DNA of 64,000 nucleotides from Nonlabens arenilitoris (lineage in GTDB: Bacteria > Bacteroidota > Bacteroidia > Flavobacteriales > Flavobacteriaceae): positions 248,001 to 312,000 of the forward strand of contig NZ_MTPW01000001.1 of the NCBI RefSeq assembly GCF_002954765.1, in the 5' to 3' direction. The position numbers and the translations under genes are program-made. Positions 25,083 to 33,597 of the stretch are shown piece by piece. The notes under the pieces were generated by a model, which was not told the DNA's origin, searched no databases, and was given only the letters and a program-made list of their open reading frames with translations. Numbering within the stretch: the stretch's first letter is position 1; the number at the start of each line of letters is the position of its first letter.

Positions 25083-26212
25083 TAGAGTCTATTATCCATT
25101 TGTTTCACCATTTTATCCTTCCATGTTCGGAAGTCACCAGCTAGTATATGCTTACGAGCTTCTCTCATTAACCATAAATAAAAAGATAAATTGTGTATCG
25201 TACAAATTTGTCTACCTAACATCTCGTTTACAGTAAATAGATGTCTTACATAAGCTTTAGAATATGCAGTATCTACCCATGCATAATTTGCCGGATCTAA
25301 AGGTGAGAAATCTGTTTCCCATTTTTTATTCTTCATGTTCATGGTACCATGGGCAGTAAAAATCATTCCATTACGACCATTACGTGTAGGCATCACACAG
25401 TCGAACATATCAACACCTAAGGCTACATTTTCTAATAAATTAATAGGTGTACCTACACCCATAAGATATCTAGGTTTATCCTTAGGCAATACGGCAGTAA
25501 CCACGTCTGTCATCGCATACATTTCTTCGGCAGGCTCTCCTACGGAAAGTCCACCTATTGCATTTGCAGGCATGTCACAATTTGCAATAAACTCTGCACT
25601 TTGCTCTCTTAAATCTTTATACGTACTACCTTGAACAATAGGGAATAAAGTCTGGCTGAAACCATACTTATCTGGTGTACTATTAAAATGCTCTATACAT
25701 CGCTTTAACCATCGATGAGTCATGTGCATACTACGTCGGGCATAATTATACTCACAAGGATAAGGAGTACACTCATCAAATGCCATTATAATATCTGCGC
25801 CTATACTGCGCTGTATATCCATCGCACGTTCTGGTGTAAAGAAGTGGTATGATCCATCAATATGTGATTTAAATTTCACACCTTCTTCTTTAATCTTGCG
25901 ATTTGCACTCAAAGAATATACTTGGTAACCACCAGAATCTGTGAGAATAGGACGATCCCAATTCATAAATTTATGTAATCCACCAGCTTTTTCTAATACA
26001 TCTATACCAGGTCTTAAATAAAGATGGTAAGTATTTGCCAGTATAATGTCGGGATTAACCTCATTTTCTAGCTCTCGCTGGTGTACACCTTTTACAGTAC
26101 CTACAGTACCTACAGGCATAAATATAGGAGTCTCAATTGCTCCATGGTCCGTGTGCACAACTCCAGCTCTCGCCTGGCTTTGTGAATCAGTTTGTAATAA
26201 ATCAAATTTCAT
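25082..26212 (-). CDS. tgt: queuine tRNA-ribosyltransferase
   Basis: 376 aa from ATG 26212 (MKFDLLQTDSQSQARAG). Catalytic Asp in ILTDSGGYQVYS, substrate segment MAFDECTPYP, and NAIGGLSVGEP. A zinc site is predicted near the end (CVMPTRNGRNG ... CTIHNLSFY). It exchanges G34 for preQ1 in GUN tRNAs. First gene of the tgt-LptF/G-EamA run; the in-frame codon at 26254 adds 14 non-conserved residues. Confidence 0.95.
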   Translation of the reverse strand: MKFDLLQTDSQSQARAGVVHTDHGAIETPIFMPVGTVGTVKGVHQRELENEVNPDIILANTYHLYLRPGIDVLEKAGGLHKFMNWDRPILTDSGGYQVYSLSANRKIKEEGVKFKSHIDGSYHFFTPERAMDIQRSIGADIIMAFDECTPYPCEYNYARRSMHMTHRWLKRCIEHFNSTPDKYGFSQTLFPIVQGSTYKDLREQSAEFIANCDMPANAIGGLSVGEPAEEMYAMTDVVTAVLPKDKPRYLMGVGTPINLLENVALGVDMFDCVMPTRNGRNGMIFTAHGTMNMKNKKWETDFSPLDPANYAWVDTAYSKAYVRHLFTVNEMLGRQICTIHNLSFYLWLMREARKHILAGDFRTWKDKMVKQMDNRL

Positions 26213-26321
26213 GCGCCGCAAAGATACTTTAATGAACTTGAATTTGTACTCCATTTTACGATCTCAAACTGAGTAGCATCTAATCATGGTTGTTAAATAG
26301 GATTATATATATTGAGATTAC

Positions 26322-26335
26322 GCTTTCGCGAAAGC
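26322..26335. repeat. GCTTTCGCGAAAGC palindrome, copy 4
   Basis: Exact copy in the 284-base divergent region between tgt and the transketolase genes, with extended symmetry ACGCTT...AAGCGT. No other feature except a candidate -7 box TAACTTTG (26466-26473) is seen there. Confidence 0.9.
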
Positions 26336-26496
26336 GTGATTACGACTACTCTTAAGATACTAAGAAGTAAAGCCATCTTCATTAATTCTATAATTTGTTT
26401 ACAAAAGGTGGATTTTAGTTAATAAGTGCTGTTGATTTCATTCCTTAAAAAAATGAGAATCGTTCTAACTTTGAAACATTATCAAAAAAAACCAAA

Positions 26497-27342
26497 ATGG
26501 CTGATACACAGCACTTAAAAGATTTAGTAACGCAAGTACGTCGCGATATCGTAAGACAAGTACATGCAGTAAGTAGTGGACATCCTGGAGGCTCTCTAGG
26601 TTGTACAGAATTTCTTGTAACCTTATATAACGAAGTTATGGATCATGATCCTAGCTTTAATATGGACGGAATAAATGAAGATTTATTTTTTCTTTCTAAT
26701 GGTCACATCTCACCTGTTTTTTATAGTGTTCTTGCTCGTGCTGGATATTTTCCAGTATCTGAGTTGAGTACTTTTAGAAAACTTAACACTAGACTACAAG
26801 GACACCCAACAACACATGAAGGTTTGCCAGGTGTGCGCATCGCAAGTGGATCACTAGGTCAAGGAATGAGTGTTGCCATAGGTGCTGCACAGGTAAAAAA
26901 ACTGAATGGAGATGATAAAACTGTTTTCACACTTCATGGAGATGGTGAACTACAGGAAGGACAGATCTGGGAAGCAGCCATGTATGCTGCTGCTAATAAA
27001 GTGGACAATTTAATATCCACAATTGATGTTAACGGTCAACAAATTGACGGTAGTACAGAACAGGTACTTGCATTAGGTGATTTACGTAATAAATTTGAAG
27101 CTTTTGGATGGGATGTTATAACTGTTGATAAAGGAAATGACGTTGATGCGATTATTACTGGTATGAAAGAAGCTATGGACCTTACAAGAAAAGGTAAACC
27201 AGTTTGCATTCTTCTTCATACAGAAATGGGTAATGGTATCGACTTTATGATGGGATCTCATGCATGGCATGGTATTGCTCCTAATGATGAGCAGCTTGCT
27301 GAGGCGTTAAGACAGAATCCAGAAACCTTAGGTGATTATTAA
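26497..27342 (+). CDS. transketolase, N-terminal (PP) subunit
   Basis: 281 aa, the thiamine diphosphate pyrophosphate-binding half. HAVSSGHPGGSLG, GHISPVFYS and the ThDP motif GDGELQEGQIWEAAMYAANKVDN are visible. The enzyme is split into two genes, as is usual in Bacteroidota. It interconverts pentose phosphate pathway sugars. The partner begins 31 bases downstream. Confidence 0.95.
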   Translation: MADTQHLKDLVTQVRRDIVRQVHAVSSGHPGGSLGCTEFLVTLYNEVMDHDPSFNMDGINEDLFFLSNGHISPVFYSVLARAGYFPVSELSTFRKLNTRLQGHPTTHEGLPGVRIASGSLGQGMSVAIGAAQVKKLNGDDKTVFTLHGDGELQEGQIWEAAMYAAANKVDNLISTIDVNGQQIDGSTEQVLALGDLRNKFEAFGWDVITVDKGNDVDAIITGMKEAMDLTRKGKPVCILLHTEMGNGIDFMMGSHAWHGIAPNDEQLAEALRQNPETLGDY

Positions 27343-27373
27343 TTAAAACACGCTGTCACAACAGCATGAGTAT

Positions 27374-28327
27374 ATGAAAATTTACGAAAACACAGGAAGT
27401 AAGGATACCAGATCAGGTTTTGGTGATGGACTTACAGAACTAGGAAAAAAGAATGAGAAAGTTGTCGCTCTATGTGCTGACTTAACAGGTTCTTTAAAAA
27501 TGAATGCTTTTGCAGACAATCATCCAGAGCGTTTCTTTCAAGTTGGTATTGCAGAGGCTAACATGATGGGAATCGCTGCAGGAATGACTATAGGTGGAAA
27601 AATTCCATTTACAGGAACTTTTGCTAACTTTTCTACAGGTCGTGTTTATGACCAGATCAGACAAAGCATCGCATATTCTGATAAGAATGTGAAAATCTGT
27701 GCATCGCATTCAGGTCTTACTCTAGGTGAAGATGGTGCAACACACCAAATTTTAGAAGACATAGGATTGATGAAAATGTTACCAGGTATGACTGTAATCA
27801 ACACGTGTGACTACAATCAAACTAAAGCAGCTACACTTGCCATTGCAGAGCATCACGGACCTGTTTACCTAAGATTCGGCCGACCTAAAGTAGCTAACTT
27901 CACTCCAGAAAATGGAACTTTTGAAATAGGTAAAGCAGTAATGCTACAAGAAGGAACTGATGTAACAATCATCGCAACAGGTCATTTAGTTTGGGAAGCT
28001 TTAGAAGCGGCTAAAACTCTTAATGAAAAAGGAATCAGTGCTGAGGTTATTAACATACATACAATTAAACCACTTGATGAAGCTGCTATTATAGCATCAG
28101 CAAAGAAAACTGGTTGTGTCGTTACTGCCGAAGAACACAATTATCTAGGTGGATTAGGAGAAAGCGTTGCTCGTACACTGGCAATGCATCACCCAACGGC
28201 ACAAGAATTTGTTGCTACACAAGATACCTTTGGTGAAAGTGGAACACCAGCACAATTATTAGAAAAATATGGCTTAAATGCCGAGAATATCGCATTGAAA
28301 GCTGAAAAAGTAATCAGTAGAAAGTAA
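27374..28327 (+). CDS. transketolase, C-terminal (Pyr) subunit
   Basis: 317 aa. Pyrimidine-binding domain (GVA-type: QVGIAEANMMGIAAGM) with catalytic Glu in the segment, and the C-terminal domain (VTIIATGHLVWEALEAAKTL). Co-transcribed with the N-terminal half; the terminator follows 22 bases after the stop. Confidence 0.95.
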   Translation: MKIYENTGSKDTRSGFGDGLTELGKKNEKVVALCADLTGSLKMNAFADNHPERFFQVGIAEANMMGIAAGMTIGGKIPFTGTFANFSTGRVYDQIRQSIAYSDKNVKICASHSGLTLGEDGATHQILEDIGLMKMLPGMTVINTCDYNQTKAATLAIAEHHGPVYLRFGRPKVANFTPENGTFEIGKAVMLQEGTDVTIIATGHLVWEALEAAKTLNEKGISAEVINIHTIKPLDEAAIIASAKKTGCVVTAEEHNYLGGLGESVARTLAMHHPTAQEFVATQDTFGESGTPAQLLEKYGLNAENIALKAEKVISRK

Positions 28328-28349
28328 TTCTTTTATTATTTTAATTTTG

Positions 28350-28383
28350 AAATCCTTAGAGCATGCTCTAAGGATTTTTTTTT
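28350..28383 (+). terminator. transketolase operon terminator
   Basis: A perfect 28-base palindrome (AAATCCTTAGAGCA and its complement, 28350-28377), followed by a long T run. The T run favours plus-strand use, but the A run on the other side could also serve the minus-strand gene at 28399. Confidence 0.9.
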
Positions 28384-28398
28384 GCTATAATTTATCAT

Positions 28399-29034
28399 TT
28401 AAAAACGATAAGAAATCTTAGGCAACAAAGAAAAAGAATCAAGATCTTTAGTCGTTCCTCTCTCCATTTTAAATGGTGTGTAATGCATTTCTAAAGAAAT
28501 CTGTATTAATGATTTATCTTTAAGATTGAGTGTATATGATAATCCCGGTGCCACAAGAAAGGAATTAATATTGTCATAGTCTAAAACGGCATCTCCATCC
28601 CTAGTCACCGGATCGAGAAATATAGACGATATTCCTAAACCGAAACTAAGTTCTACTCGATTTTGATCACTTTCCCATATGTACTTATTAAGTTTGAGAT
28701 AAGCGTTTAAAATTGTGGTGGCTTCTATTTCAAAATCTAGATTATTATCTCTTAGTAAGAAATAATTTTCTTGATCTGGAATGACTAGTTGAATTCCTAA
28801 TTCAAAACTTCTATTATAAAAGTCATCAGGTACAACCACACCCAATTCAAAAAATGGAGCGTTATTTAAAAAACGAGATAAATTTTTAGTAGGAACCCAA
28901 TACCCAGCACCTATTTTAACATAAGGAATATTTTGATTGATGTTTAGTTCATCTGATGACGTAGCATCATTATTCTGCGCCAAACAACACAGTGATACGA
29001 ATAAAGCGATGATACAAATTGCAATAGATTTCAT
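28399..29034 (-). CDS. outer-membrane beta-barrel protein
   Basis: 211 aa from ATG 29034 (MKSIAICIIALF); the in-frame TTG at 29055 is less likely. Signal peptide cut near LAQ. The mature part alternates polar and aromatic residues (VRIGAGYW-type strand VKIGAGYWVPTKNLSRFL) and ends in LLPKISYRF, a C-terminal aromatic barrel strand. Probably an eight-stranded OmpA/porin-like barrel of unknown function. Confidence 0.65.
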   Translation of the reverse strand: MKSIAICIIALFVSLCCLAQNNDATSSDELNINQNIPYVKIGAGYWVPTKNLSRFLNNAPFFELGVVVPDDFYNRSFELGIQLVIPDQENYFLLRDNNLDFEIEATTILNAYLKLNKYIWESDQNRVELSFGLGISSIFLDPVTRDGDAVLDYDNINSFLVAPGLSYTLNLKDKSLIQISLEMHYTPFKMERGTTKDLDSFSLLPKISYRF

Positions 29035-29142
29035 AATCTTGATTTTTAAATTCAAGACAATATTATTGTGTTAATCACTATTAAATTTGCATTATTAAAG
29101 AATTTATAGATTTATAATTGCGATAATCACAAATCTATAATT

Positions 29143-29176
29143 ATAATAAAAGCCTCTAGTGAGGCTTTTATTATAA
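29143..29176 (-). terminator. terminator after FKBP lipoprotein gene
   Basis: TAATAAAAGCCTC and GAGGCTTTTATTA flank a short TAGT loop. Bidirectional by symmetry; it lies 23 bases past the stop of the gene at 29199. Confidence 0.75.
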
Positions 29177-29198
29177 TCGATCAATGGCTCAGTTAAAC

Positions 29199-30164
29199 TT
29201 ATGTCGTTACAGCAATAGCAGTATCTGCATCTAAGTAGTCTGGCACTCCATCTCCATCAGTATCCAGCGCGTCGCTAGGGTCTCCATCTCCATTAGGATC
29301 TGCATTTTCATCGATGGTATTTACACCATCATTATCATCATCGGCATCGATATAATTAAATCTACCAATAGTATCCTCATCAGTATTGTCAGCATTATCA
29401 GATGATCTTAAGTTGCGATCTCCATCTAGATCTTCAAATTTAGAGAAAATTCCATCACCATCGTGATCAGTAACTTTTACCGCTCTAAGTTGAAAAGTAA
29501 AAATTAAAGGTGAATATGAAGGTATCCCAGAAACAGAACTAGAAAAATAACCTAAGCCAGATGGCATAAAAACAGCTCCAATGCCACCATTCTCATATGA
29601 TAAGGTACCATCTGGTTGAGGTGTGATGGATGTAGCTTCATTAAATTGAGTCACACCTTCCATAAAACCACTAACTACCTGAGGTAAATCAAACCAAATT
29701 GAATTAGTTGAAGAATCAAAAACAATTTGCTGATATGAGCCGTTGTCATTCATTTCTTTATTAAGTTGATAACCTTTATAACTTACTAAAGTACTGTCTG
29801 CAAATGAAGGAGATTTTGCGCCAGCACCTTGTCTTACGTTAAGTGTATAAACCGTATAGTCAATTCCTTCTCTTCTCAATACAGAAGTGGTAACTTGTTG
29901 TGATAAAGGAATTTTATTTGCGTTCACACCTACTAACGAATCAAATTTTATTTCAAAATCACTACCTACAGGATTATTTGCATAATCTTCATAATTCCAA
30001 AAATGTGAGGCTAAGTAATTTTGTAACTCTAACTGATCTTCAAGATCCACTTCTTGGCGATCTCTAATCGCAACAGTAGTTGAATCATCATCTGGACTAC
30101 AAGCGATAGCTATGATTATAATAAGACAACTAGCTATAATGTATTTAAGGTTTTTCATCTTCAT
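29199..30164 (-). CDS. FKBP-type peptidyl-prolyl isomerase lipoprotein with C-terminal Ca-binding repeats
   Basis: 321 aa. Lipobox IIAIACSPDD. An FKBP domain occupies about 100-225 (ADSTLVSYKGYQL, FMPSGLGYFSSS, LIFTFQLRAVKV). Residues 225-310 carry Asp-rich thrombospondin type 3-like repeats (DHDGDGIFSKFEDLDGDRN, DADDDNDGVNTIDE, DTDGDGVPDYLD), which bind calcium. Anchored to the outer membrane or periplasm, it could help fold secreted proteins. Flavobacterial GldI-like FKBPs are relatives, but the repeat tail differs. Confidence 0.85.
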   Translation of the reverse strand: MKMKNLKYIIASCLIIIIAIACSPDDDSTTVAIRDRQEVDLEDQLELQNYLASHFWNYEDYANNPVGSDFEIKFDSLVGVNANKIPLSQQVTTSVLRREGIDYTVYTLNVRQGAGAKSPSFADSTLVSYKGYQLNKEMNDNGSYQQIVFDSSTNSIWFDLPQVVSGFMEGVTQFNEATSITPQPDGTLSYENGGIGAVFMPSGLGYFSSSVSGIPSYSPLIFTFQLRAVKVTDHDGDGIFSKFEDLDGDRNLRSSDNADNTDEDTIGRFNYIDADDDNDGVNTIDENADPNGDGDPSDALDTDGDGVPDYLDADTAIAVTT

Positions 30165-30234
30165 TTTTTTAAGCGCTCAAAGATAGTATTTTCTAGTACT
30201 TTTGTTGAGATAACGCTTAATTAAAGCTTCTGTT

Positions 30235-30615
30235 ATGCGAGTAGATAAATATTTATGGGCAACTAGATACTTCAAAACTAGAAGCAAGGCTACCGATGCC
30301 GCAAAAAAAGGACGCATTAGAATAGGTGATGCTATTATAAAACCTTCTAGAGATGTATATCCCGGTGACTTAATAAAGTTACGTAAAGACCAAATAGACT
30401 ATGTAATAGAAGTCATTGATTTACCTGATAGCCGAGTAGGAAATAAATTGGTTAATTTATATAGACTAGATCGAACTCCGAAAGAAAACTTTGAAGCTCG
30501 TAAAATGATAGAATTAAATCAGGATTATTATAGAAGAAAAGGAGAAGGACGACCTACTAAAAAAGACCGAAGAGATTTGAGTGACTTATTAGGACAACAA
30601 AATGAGGAAGAGTGA
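30235..30615 (+). CDS. hslR: S4-domain RNA-binding heat-shock protein (Hsp15-like)
   Basis: 126 aa. The N-terminal S4 domain is MRVDKYLWATRYFKTRSKAT ... IGDAIIKPSRDVYPGDLI, followed by a Lys/Arg-rich C-terminal tail (GRPTKKDRRDL). Hsp15 binds stalled 50S subunits carrying nascent chains. It starts a three-gene run whose last bases overlap the next start (GTGA). Confidence 0.88.
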   Translation: MRVDKYLWATRYFKTRSKATDAAKKGRIRIGDAIIKPSRDVYPGDLIKLRKDQIDYVIEVIDLPDSRVGNKLVNLYRLDRTPKENFEARKMIELNQDYYRRKGEGRPTKKDRRDLSDLLGQQNEEE

Positions 30616-31205
30616 CAAAATTAAGTAAAGAGTATTGGGAGAAAAGATATATTGATAATTCTACATCCTGGGATTTGGGAGAACCATCTACGCCCATCAA
30701 AGAATATATAGACCAACTAAAATATAAAGACTCAAAAATTCTTATTCCTGGTGCCGGAAATGCACACGAAGCTAACTATTTATTTGAAAATGGTTTTAAA
30801 AACATTTACATTCTCGACATTGCACCATCACCATTGGAATATGCTAAAAAAAGAATAAACTTACCAAGCAGTCACTTTATTCAACAAGACTATTTTAAGT
30901 ATTCTGAATTATACGATATCATTTTTGAACAAACATTTTTCTGTGCCTTGGAGCCTCGCTTTCGCGAAAGCTACGTAAAAAAAACACATACGCTTTTAAA
31001 AGACGGTGGATGTTTAATCGGAGTATTGTTTAATTTTGAAAACAAATTAGATGGACCACCATTCGGAGGCTCTGTAAAAGAATATACGAGTCTTTTTGAA
31101 CCTTTCTTTGACATTATTATGATGAGGCCATGTTATAATTCTGTTCCAACTAGAAAGGGTAAGGAGTTATTTATTAAACTAATTAAGAAAAATAATGGAA
31201 ACTAG
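30612..31205 (+). CDS. SAM-dependent methyltransferase (TPMT-like)
   Basis: 197 aa with a GTG start overlapping the upstream stop. Rossmann motif: ILIPGAGNAHEANYLFENGF, then the acidic end of strand 2 (ILDIAP) and a region FIQQDYF. It is of the thiopurine-methyltransferase type, which in bacteria includes selenium and metalloid or halide-linked enzymes. Residues 116-120 (R-F-R-E-S) come from the palindrome GCTTTCGCGAAAGC. Confidence 0.8.
   Translation: MTKLSKEYWEKRYIDNSTSWDLGEPSTPIKEYIDQLKYKDSKILIPGAGNAHEANYLFENGFKNIYILDIAPSPLEYAKKRINLPSSHFIQQDYFKYSELYDIIFEQTFFCALEPRFRESYVKKTHTLLKDGGCLIGVLFNFENKLDGPPFGGSVKEYTSLFEPFFDIIMMRPCYNSVPTRKGKELFIKLIKKNNGN
30958..30971. repeat. GCTTTCGCGAAAGC palindrome, copy 5
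   Basis: Exact copy inside the methyltransferase gene, read as R-F-R-E-S. Confidence 0.9.
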
Positions 31206-31689
31206 AATTTTAGATCATGATCAGGTTAAAAATAAAATTAGACGCATTGCTTATCAAATAGCTGAAGTGTTTCTAAATCATGATGAGATCATCCTAGCTG
31301 GTATTAGCGATGGTGGTTATGTTTTTGCTAAAAAACTTAAAGCATCTCTTTCTAAAATTGTAACTAGTGAAATTACTCTTTGCAAAGTAGAAATTGATAA
31401 AACAAATCCGTTAAGAGAAATTAAGACATCATTAAAACCAGAAGAATATACCAATAAAGGTGTTGTTCTATGCGATGACGTATTAAATAGTGGAACCACA
31501 TTAATTTATGGAGTGAAACATTTTCTAAATGTTCCACTAGATCGATTAAAAACAGCTGTTTTAGTAAATCGTAATCATAAAAAATATCCAGTTAAGGCGG
31601 ATTTTAAAGGGATATCCTTATCTACAACGATGCAAGAGCATATTGAAGTTTATCTTAAAGCAGAACCATACAGCGTTATCTTAAAATAA
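31195..31689 (+). CDS. phosphoribosyltransferase family protein (PyrR-like)
   Basis: 164 aa. The PRPP-binding loop is VVLCDDVLNSGTTLIYG. The N-terminal beta-strand region AGISDGGYVFAKKL matches type I PRTases. PyrR-type proteins regulate pyrimidine genes or have uracil PRTase activity; the exact role cannot be settled. It overlaps the methyltransferase by 11 bases and its 3' end overlaps aroK (convergent). Confidence 0.85.
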   Translation: METRILDHDQVKNKIRRIAYQIAEVFLNHDEIILAGISDGGYVFAKKLKASLSKIVTSEITLCKVEIDKTNPLREIKTSLKPEEYTNKGVVLCDDVLNSGTTLIYGVKHFLNVPLDRLKTAVLVNRNHKKYPVKADFKGISLSTTMQEHIEVYLKAEPYSVILK

Positions 31690-32199
31690 TGTGCTTACAA
31701 TTTCATTAGAAATTTCACTTACACTTTTATCATCAACTGTGATTTGATAACGAGCTCGTTGATAAAATGGTCTGCGTTCAAAAAGGTGTTTACCTATAAA
31801 TTCCAATAAATCATCTTTATCGTTAATTCCGGATATTAATGGACGATTTTCTTTATTATCCCATAAACGATTCGTTAAAGTTTTTATTCCCGCATTTAAA
31901 TAAATAGTGTGAATAAAGCTTTTGCTGGATAACATATCCATATGATTATAATAACATGGAGTACCTCCACCAAGACTCAAAATAATTTTTCGATCTTCAT
32001 CTATTAGCTCTTTTAAATATTTGTTTTCTATTTGCCTGAAGTAAATCACACCTTTTTTTTGGAAGATTTCAGAAATTTTTTCACCCTCCTTAAATTCTAT
32101 ATAATGATCCAAATCTATAAACTCAAACCCAATAAACCTACTAACTACCTGTCCTACAACCGTTTTACCACTCCCCATATATCCTAATAAAATGATCAT
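31681..32199 (-). CDS. aroK: shikimate kinase
   Basis: 172 aa. Walker A GYMGSGKTVVGQ, the shikimate-binding DLD (FIDLDHYIE) and GGG (SLGGGTPCY), Arg-rich lid (NRLWDNKENRPL). It phosphorylates shikimate at O3 in aromatic amino acid synthesis. The last 9 bases overlap the PRTase gene on the opposite strand. Confidence 0.92.
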   Translation of the reverse strand: MIILLGYMGSGKTVVGQVVSRFIGFEFIDLDHYIEFKEGEKISEIFQKKGVIYFRQIENKYLKELIDEDRKIILSLGGGTPCYYNHMDMLSSKSFIHTIYLNAGIKTLTNRLWDNKENRPLISGINDKDDLLEFIGKHLFERRPFYQRARYQITVDDKSVSEISNEIVSTLF

Positions 32200-32266
32200 A
32201 TTTATTCATTTTTGAGCCTTAAAAAAGCACTGATTAAAAAAAACGAAATTAATTCAAAAAAACTTG

Positions 32267-32295
32267 TTGAGATTTAAAAAGAGGTTATATATTTG
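32267..32295 (+). promoter_or_regulatory. promoter of tRNA-Lys/tRNA-Leu
   Basis: TTG (32267-32269), 18 nt, TATATTTG (32288-32295). This fits the Bacteroidota sigma-70-type promoter well and lies 22 bases before tRNA-Lys. Confidence 0.75.
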
Positions 32296-32316
32296 CACCC
32301 GCAATTAAGCAATACC

Positions 32317-32389
32317 GATCTGGTAGCTCAGTTGGCAGAGCATCTCCCTTTTAAGGAGAGGGTCCTGGGTTCGAGCCCCAGCCAGATCA
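32317..32389 (+). tRNA. tRNA-Lys(UUU)
   Basis: Acceptor stem GATCTGG/CCAGATC, discriminator A32389. Anticodon stem TCTCC/GGAGA with loop CTTTTAA, anticodon TTT at 32350-32352. T arm GGGTTCGAGCCCC. Confidence 0.97.
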
Positions 32390-32408
32390 CAAGATTATTT
32401 TAATCTAA

Positions 32409-32438
32409 AAAAGTCCTTAAATTTTAAGGACTTTTTTT
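32409..32438 (+). terminator. terminator between tRNA-Lys and tRNA-Leu
   Basis: AAAAGTCCTTAAA and TTTAAGGACTTTT form a long stem followed by T. It may attenuate read-through to tRNA-Leu, which starts 2 bases later. Confidence 0.7.
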
Positions 32439-32440
32439 AT

Positions 32441-32523
32441 ACCCGAGTGCTGGAATTGGTAGACAGGCACGGTTGAGGGCCGTGTGTGCTAGTCACGTGT
32501 GGGTTCAAGTCCCATCTCGGGTA
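32441..32523 (+). tRNA. tRNA-Leu(GAG)
   Basis: Acceptor stem ACCCGAG/CTCGGGT, discriminator A32523. Anticodon stem CACGG/CCGTG with loop TTGAGGG, anticodon GAG at 32475-32477. Long class II variable arm. T loop GGGTTCAAGTCCC. Confidence 0.97.
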
Positions 32524-32527
32524 CTAT

Positions 32528-32555
32528 AAAAATCAGGTTTTACCTGATTTTTTTT
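32528..32555 (+). terminator. terminator after tRNA-Leu
   Basis: AAATCAGGT-TTT-ACCTGATTT followed by eight T. Confidence 0.85.
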
Positions 32556-32604
32556 ATTCCTTATTTTTCTGATCTTTTACCAAAATTGTTAAATAAAATC
32601 CAAA

Positions 32605-32676
32605 TTGTAGAACTTTTTCTCTAAAACCTCAAACACTTTCCATTTTTGTTTAACTTTACTCAACTAAAAGTAAAAC
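32605..32676 (+). promoter_or_regulatory. candidate CarH-like operator and carotenoid operon promoter
   Basis: TTGTAGAACTTTTTCTC (32605-) and TTGTTTAACTTTACTC (32646-) are direct repeats 41 bases apart. The second forms an imperfect inverted repeat GTTTAACTTTA-CTCAAC-TAAAAGTAAAAC (32648-32676). TAACTTTA (32651-32658) within it could be a -7 box, placing a start ~22 bases before the first codon. A regulator bound here would cover the promoter. No -33 TTG at proper spacing is seen, so the promoter itself is uncertain. Confidence 0.45.
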
Positions 32677-32685
32677 AGAATAATT

Positions 32686-33597
32686 TTGATTAAAAGTAAG
32701 TTTAGTATTAAGGATTTAGAAAACCTTAGCGGTATAAAGGCACATACCATAAGAATTTGGGAGAAGAGGTATGGTCTACTTACGCCAGATAGGACAGACA
32801 CGAATATAAGGACCTATGACTTAGAAGCTCTTCAAAAGATTTTAAACATATCCTATTTACGTAATGCTGGTATTAAAATATCTGCTATTGCTGAACTTAG
32901 TTCTGAGGATATTGAAGTGCAGGTACGAAATTTTGCTGAACGTAATAATAAGAATGATCACGCTATACAGGAATTAAAGCTTGCGATGGTTAACTTTGAT
33001 CAACAAATGTTTCAAAGAATATATCAAAGCTCTTTAGATGAGTTTGGATTTTCAGGTGTATTCTATAATTTATTTGTTCCTTTCCTAGAAGAACTAGGTT
33101 ATTTATGGCAATCAAAAACAATTAATTTAGCACACGAGCACTTTATAAGTCATTTAATAAAGCAGAAGGTTCTAATCAACCTTGAAAAACTTCAGTATCA
33201 ACAACCTCATAATCAAGAGCAAGTATATATTTTATTTCTTCCTGAAAATGAAATGCATGATCTAGGTTTATTATTTTTAAATTATGAATTATTAAAAAGA
33301 GGTTGTAACACCATATACTTAGGTGCGAGTATGATGTTAGAATCATTACCATTTTTCAAAAATAAAGAGGCAAAACCTACTTTTATTACCTATATCACAG
33401 TACAGCCCACTGAAAAGCAACTGCCATCATTTTTAAAACAATTTGATAAAAAAGTTTCCAACGGAGATGATGTAGAATTATGGGTATTAGGTCAACTTGC
33501 TCAAAAAATTAAGGATAAAGATCTTAAATCTAATCAGCTAGTATTTAGAGGTATTTCAGATGTGATCAACAAAATCCCTGAACTGGTAAAGTCATGA
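32686..33597 (+). CDS. MerR-type B12-binding (CarH/LitR-like) regulator
   Basis: 303 aa with a TTG start (no better in-frame start). N-terminal MerR HTH (FSIKDLENLSGIKAHTIRIW ... YGLLTP). A four-helix B12-binding cap follows with W141-x9-E151-H152 (LGYLWQSKTINLAHEHF), then the Rossmann B12 domain with the lower-ligand-type His191 (NEMHDLGL). This matches CarH, the adenosylcobalamin photoreceptor that represses carotenoid genes in the dark. One difference: CarH of Thermus has His at the position after Trp (bis-His ligand after photolysis), here Gln142. It overlaps crtI by 4 bases and heads the operon. Confidence 0.85.
   Translation: MIKSKFSIKDLENLSGIKAHTIRIWEKRYGLLTPDRTDTNIRTYDLEALQKILNISYLRNAGIKISAIAELSSEDIEVQVRNFAERNNKNDHAIQELKLAMVNFDQQMFQRIYQSSLDEFGFSGVFYNLFVPFLEELGYLWQSKTINLAHEHFISHLIKQKVLINLEKLQYQQPHNQEQVYILFLPENEMHDLGLLFLNYELLKRGCNTIYLGASMMLESLPFFKNKEAKPTFITYITVQPTEKQLPSFLKQFDKKVSNGDDVELWVLGQLAQKIKDKDLKSNQLVFRGISDVINKIPELVKS

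Noticed and set aside
32681..32688. TAATTTTG as the -7 box of the carotenoid operon
   Set aside because: It contains the TTG start codon at 32686, so transcription would start after the first codon. TAACTTTA at 32651 is a better candidate.
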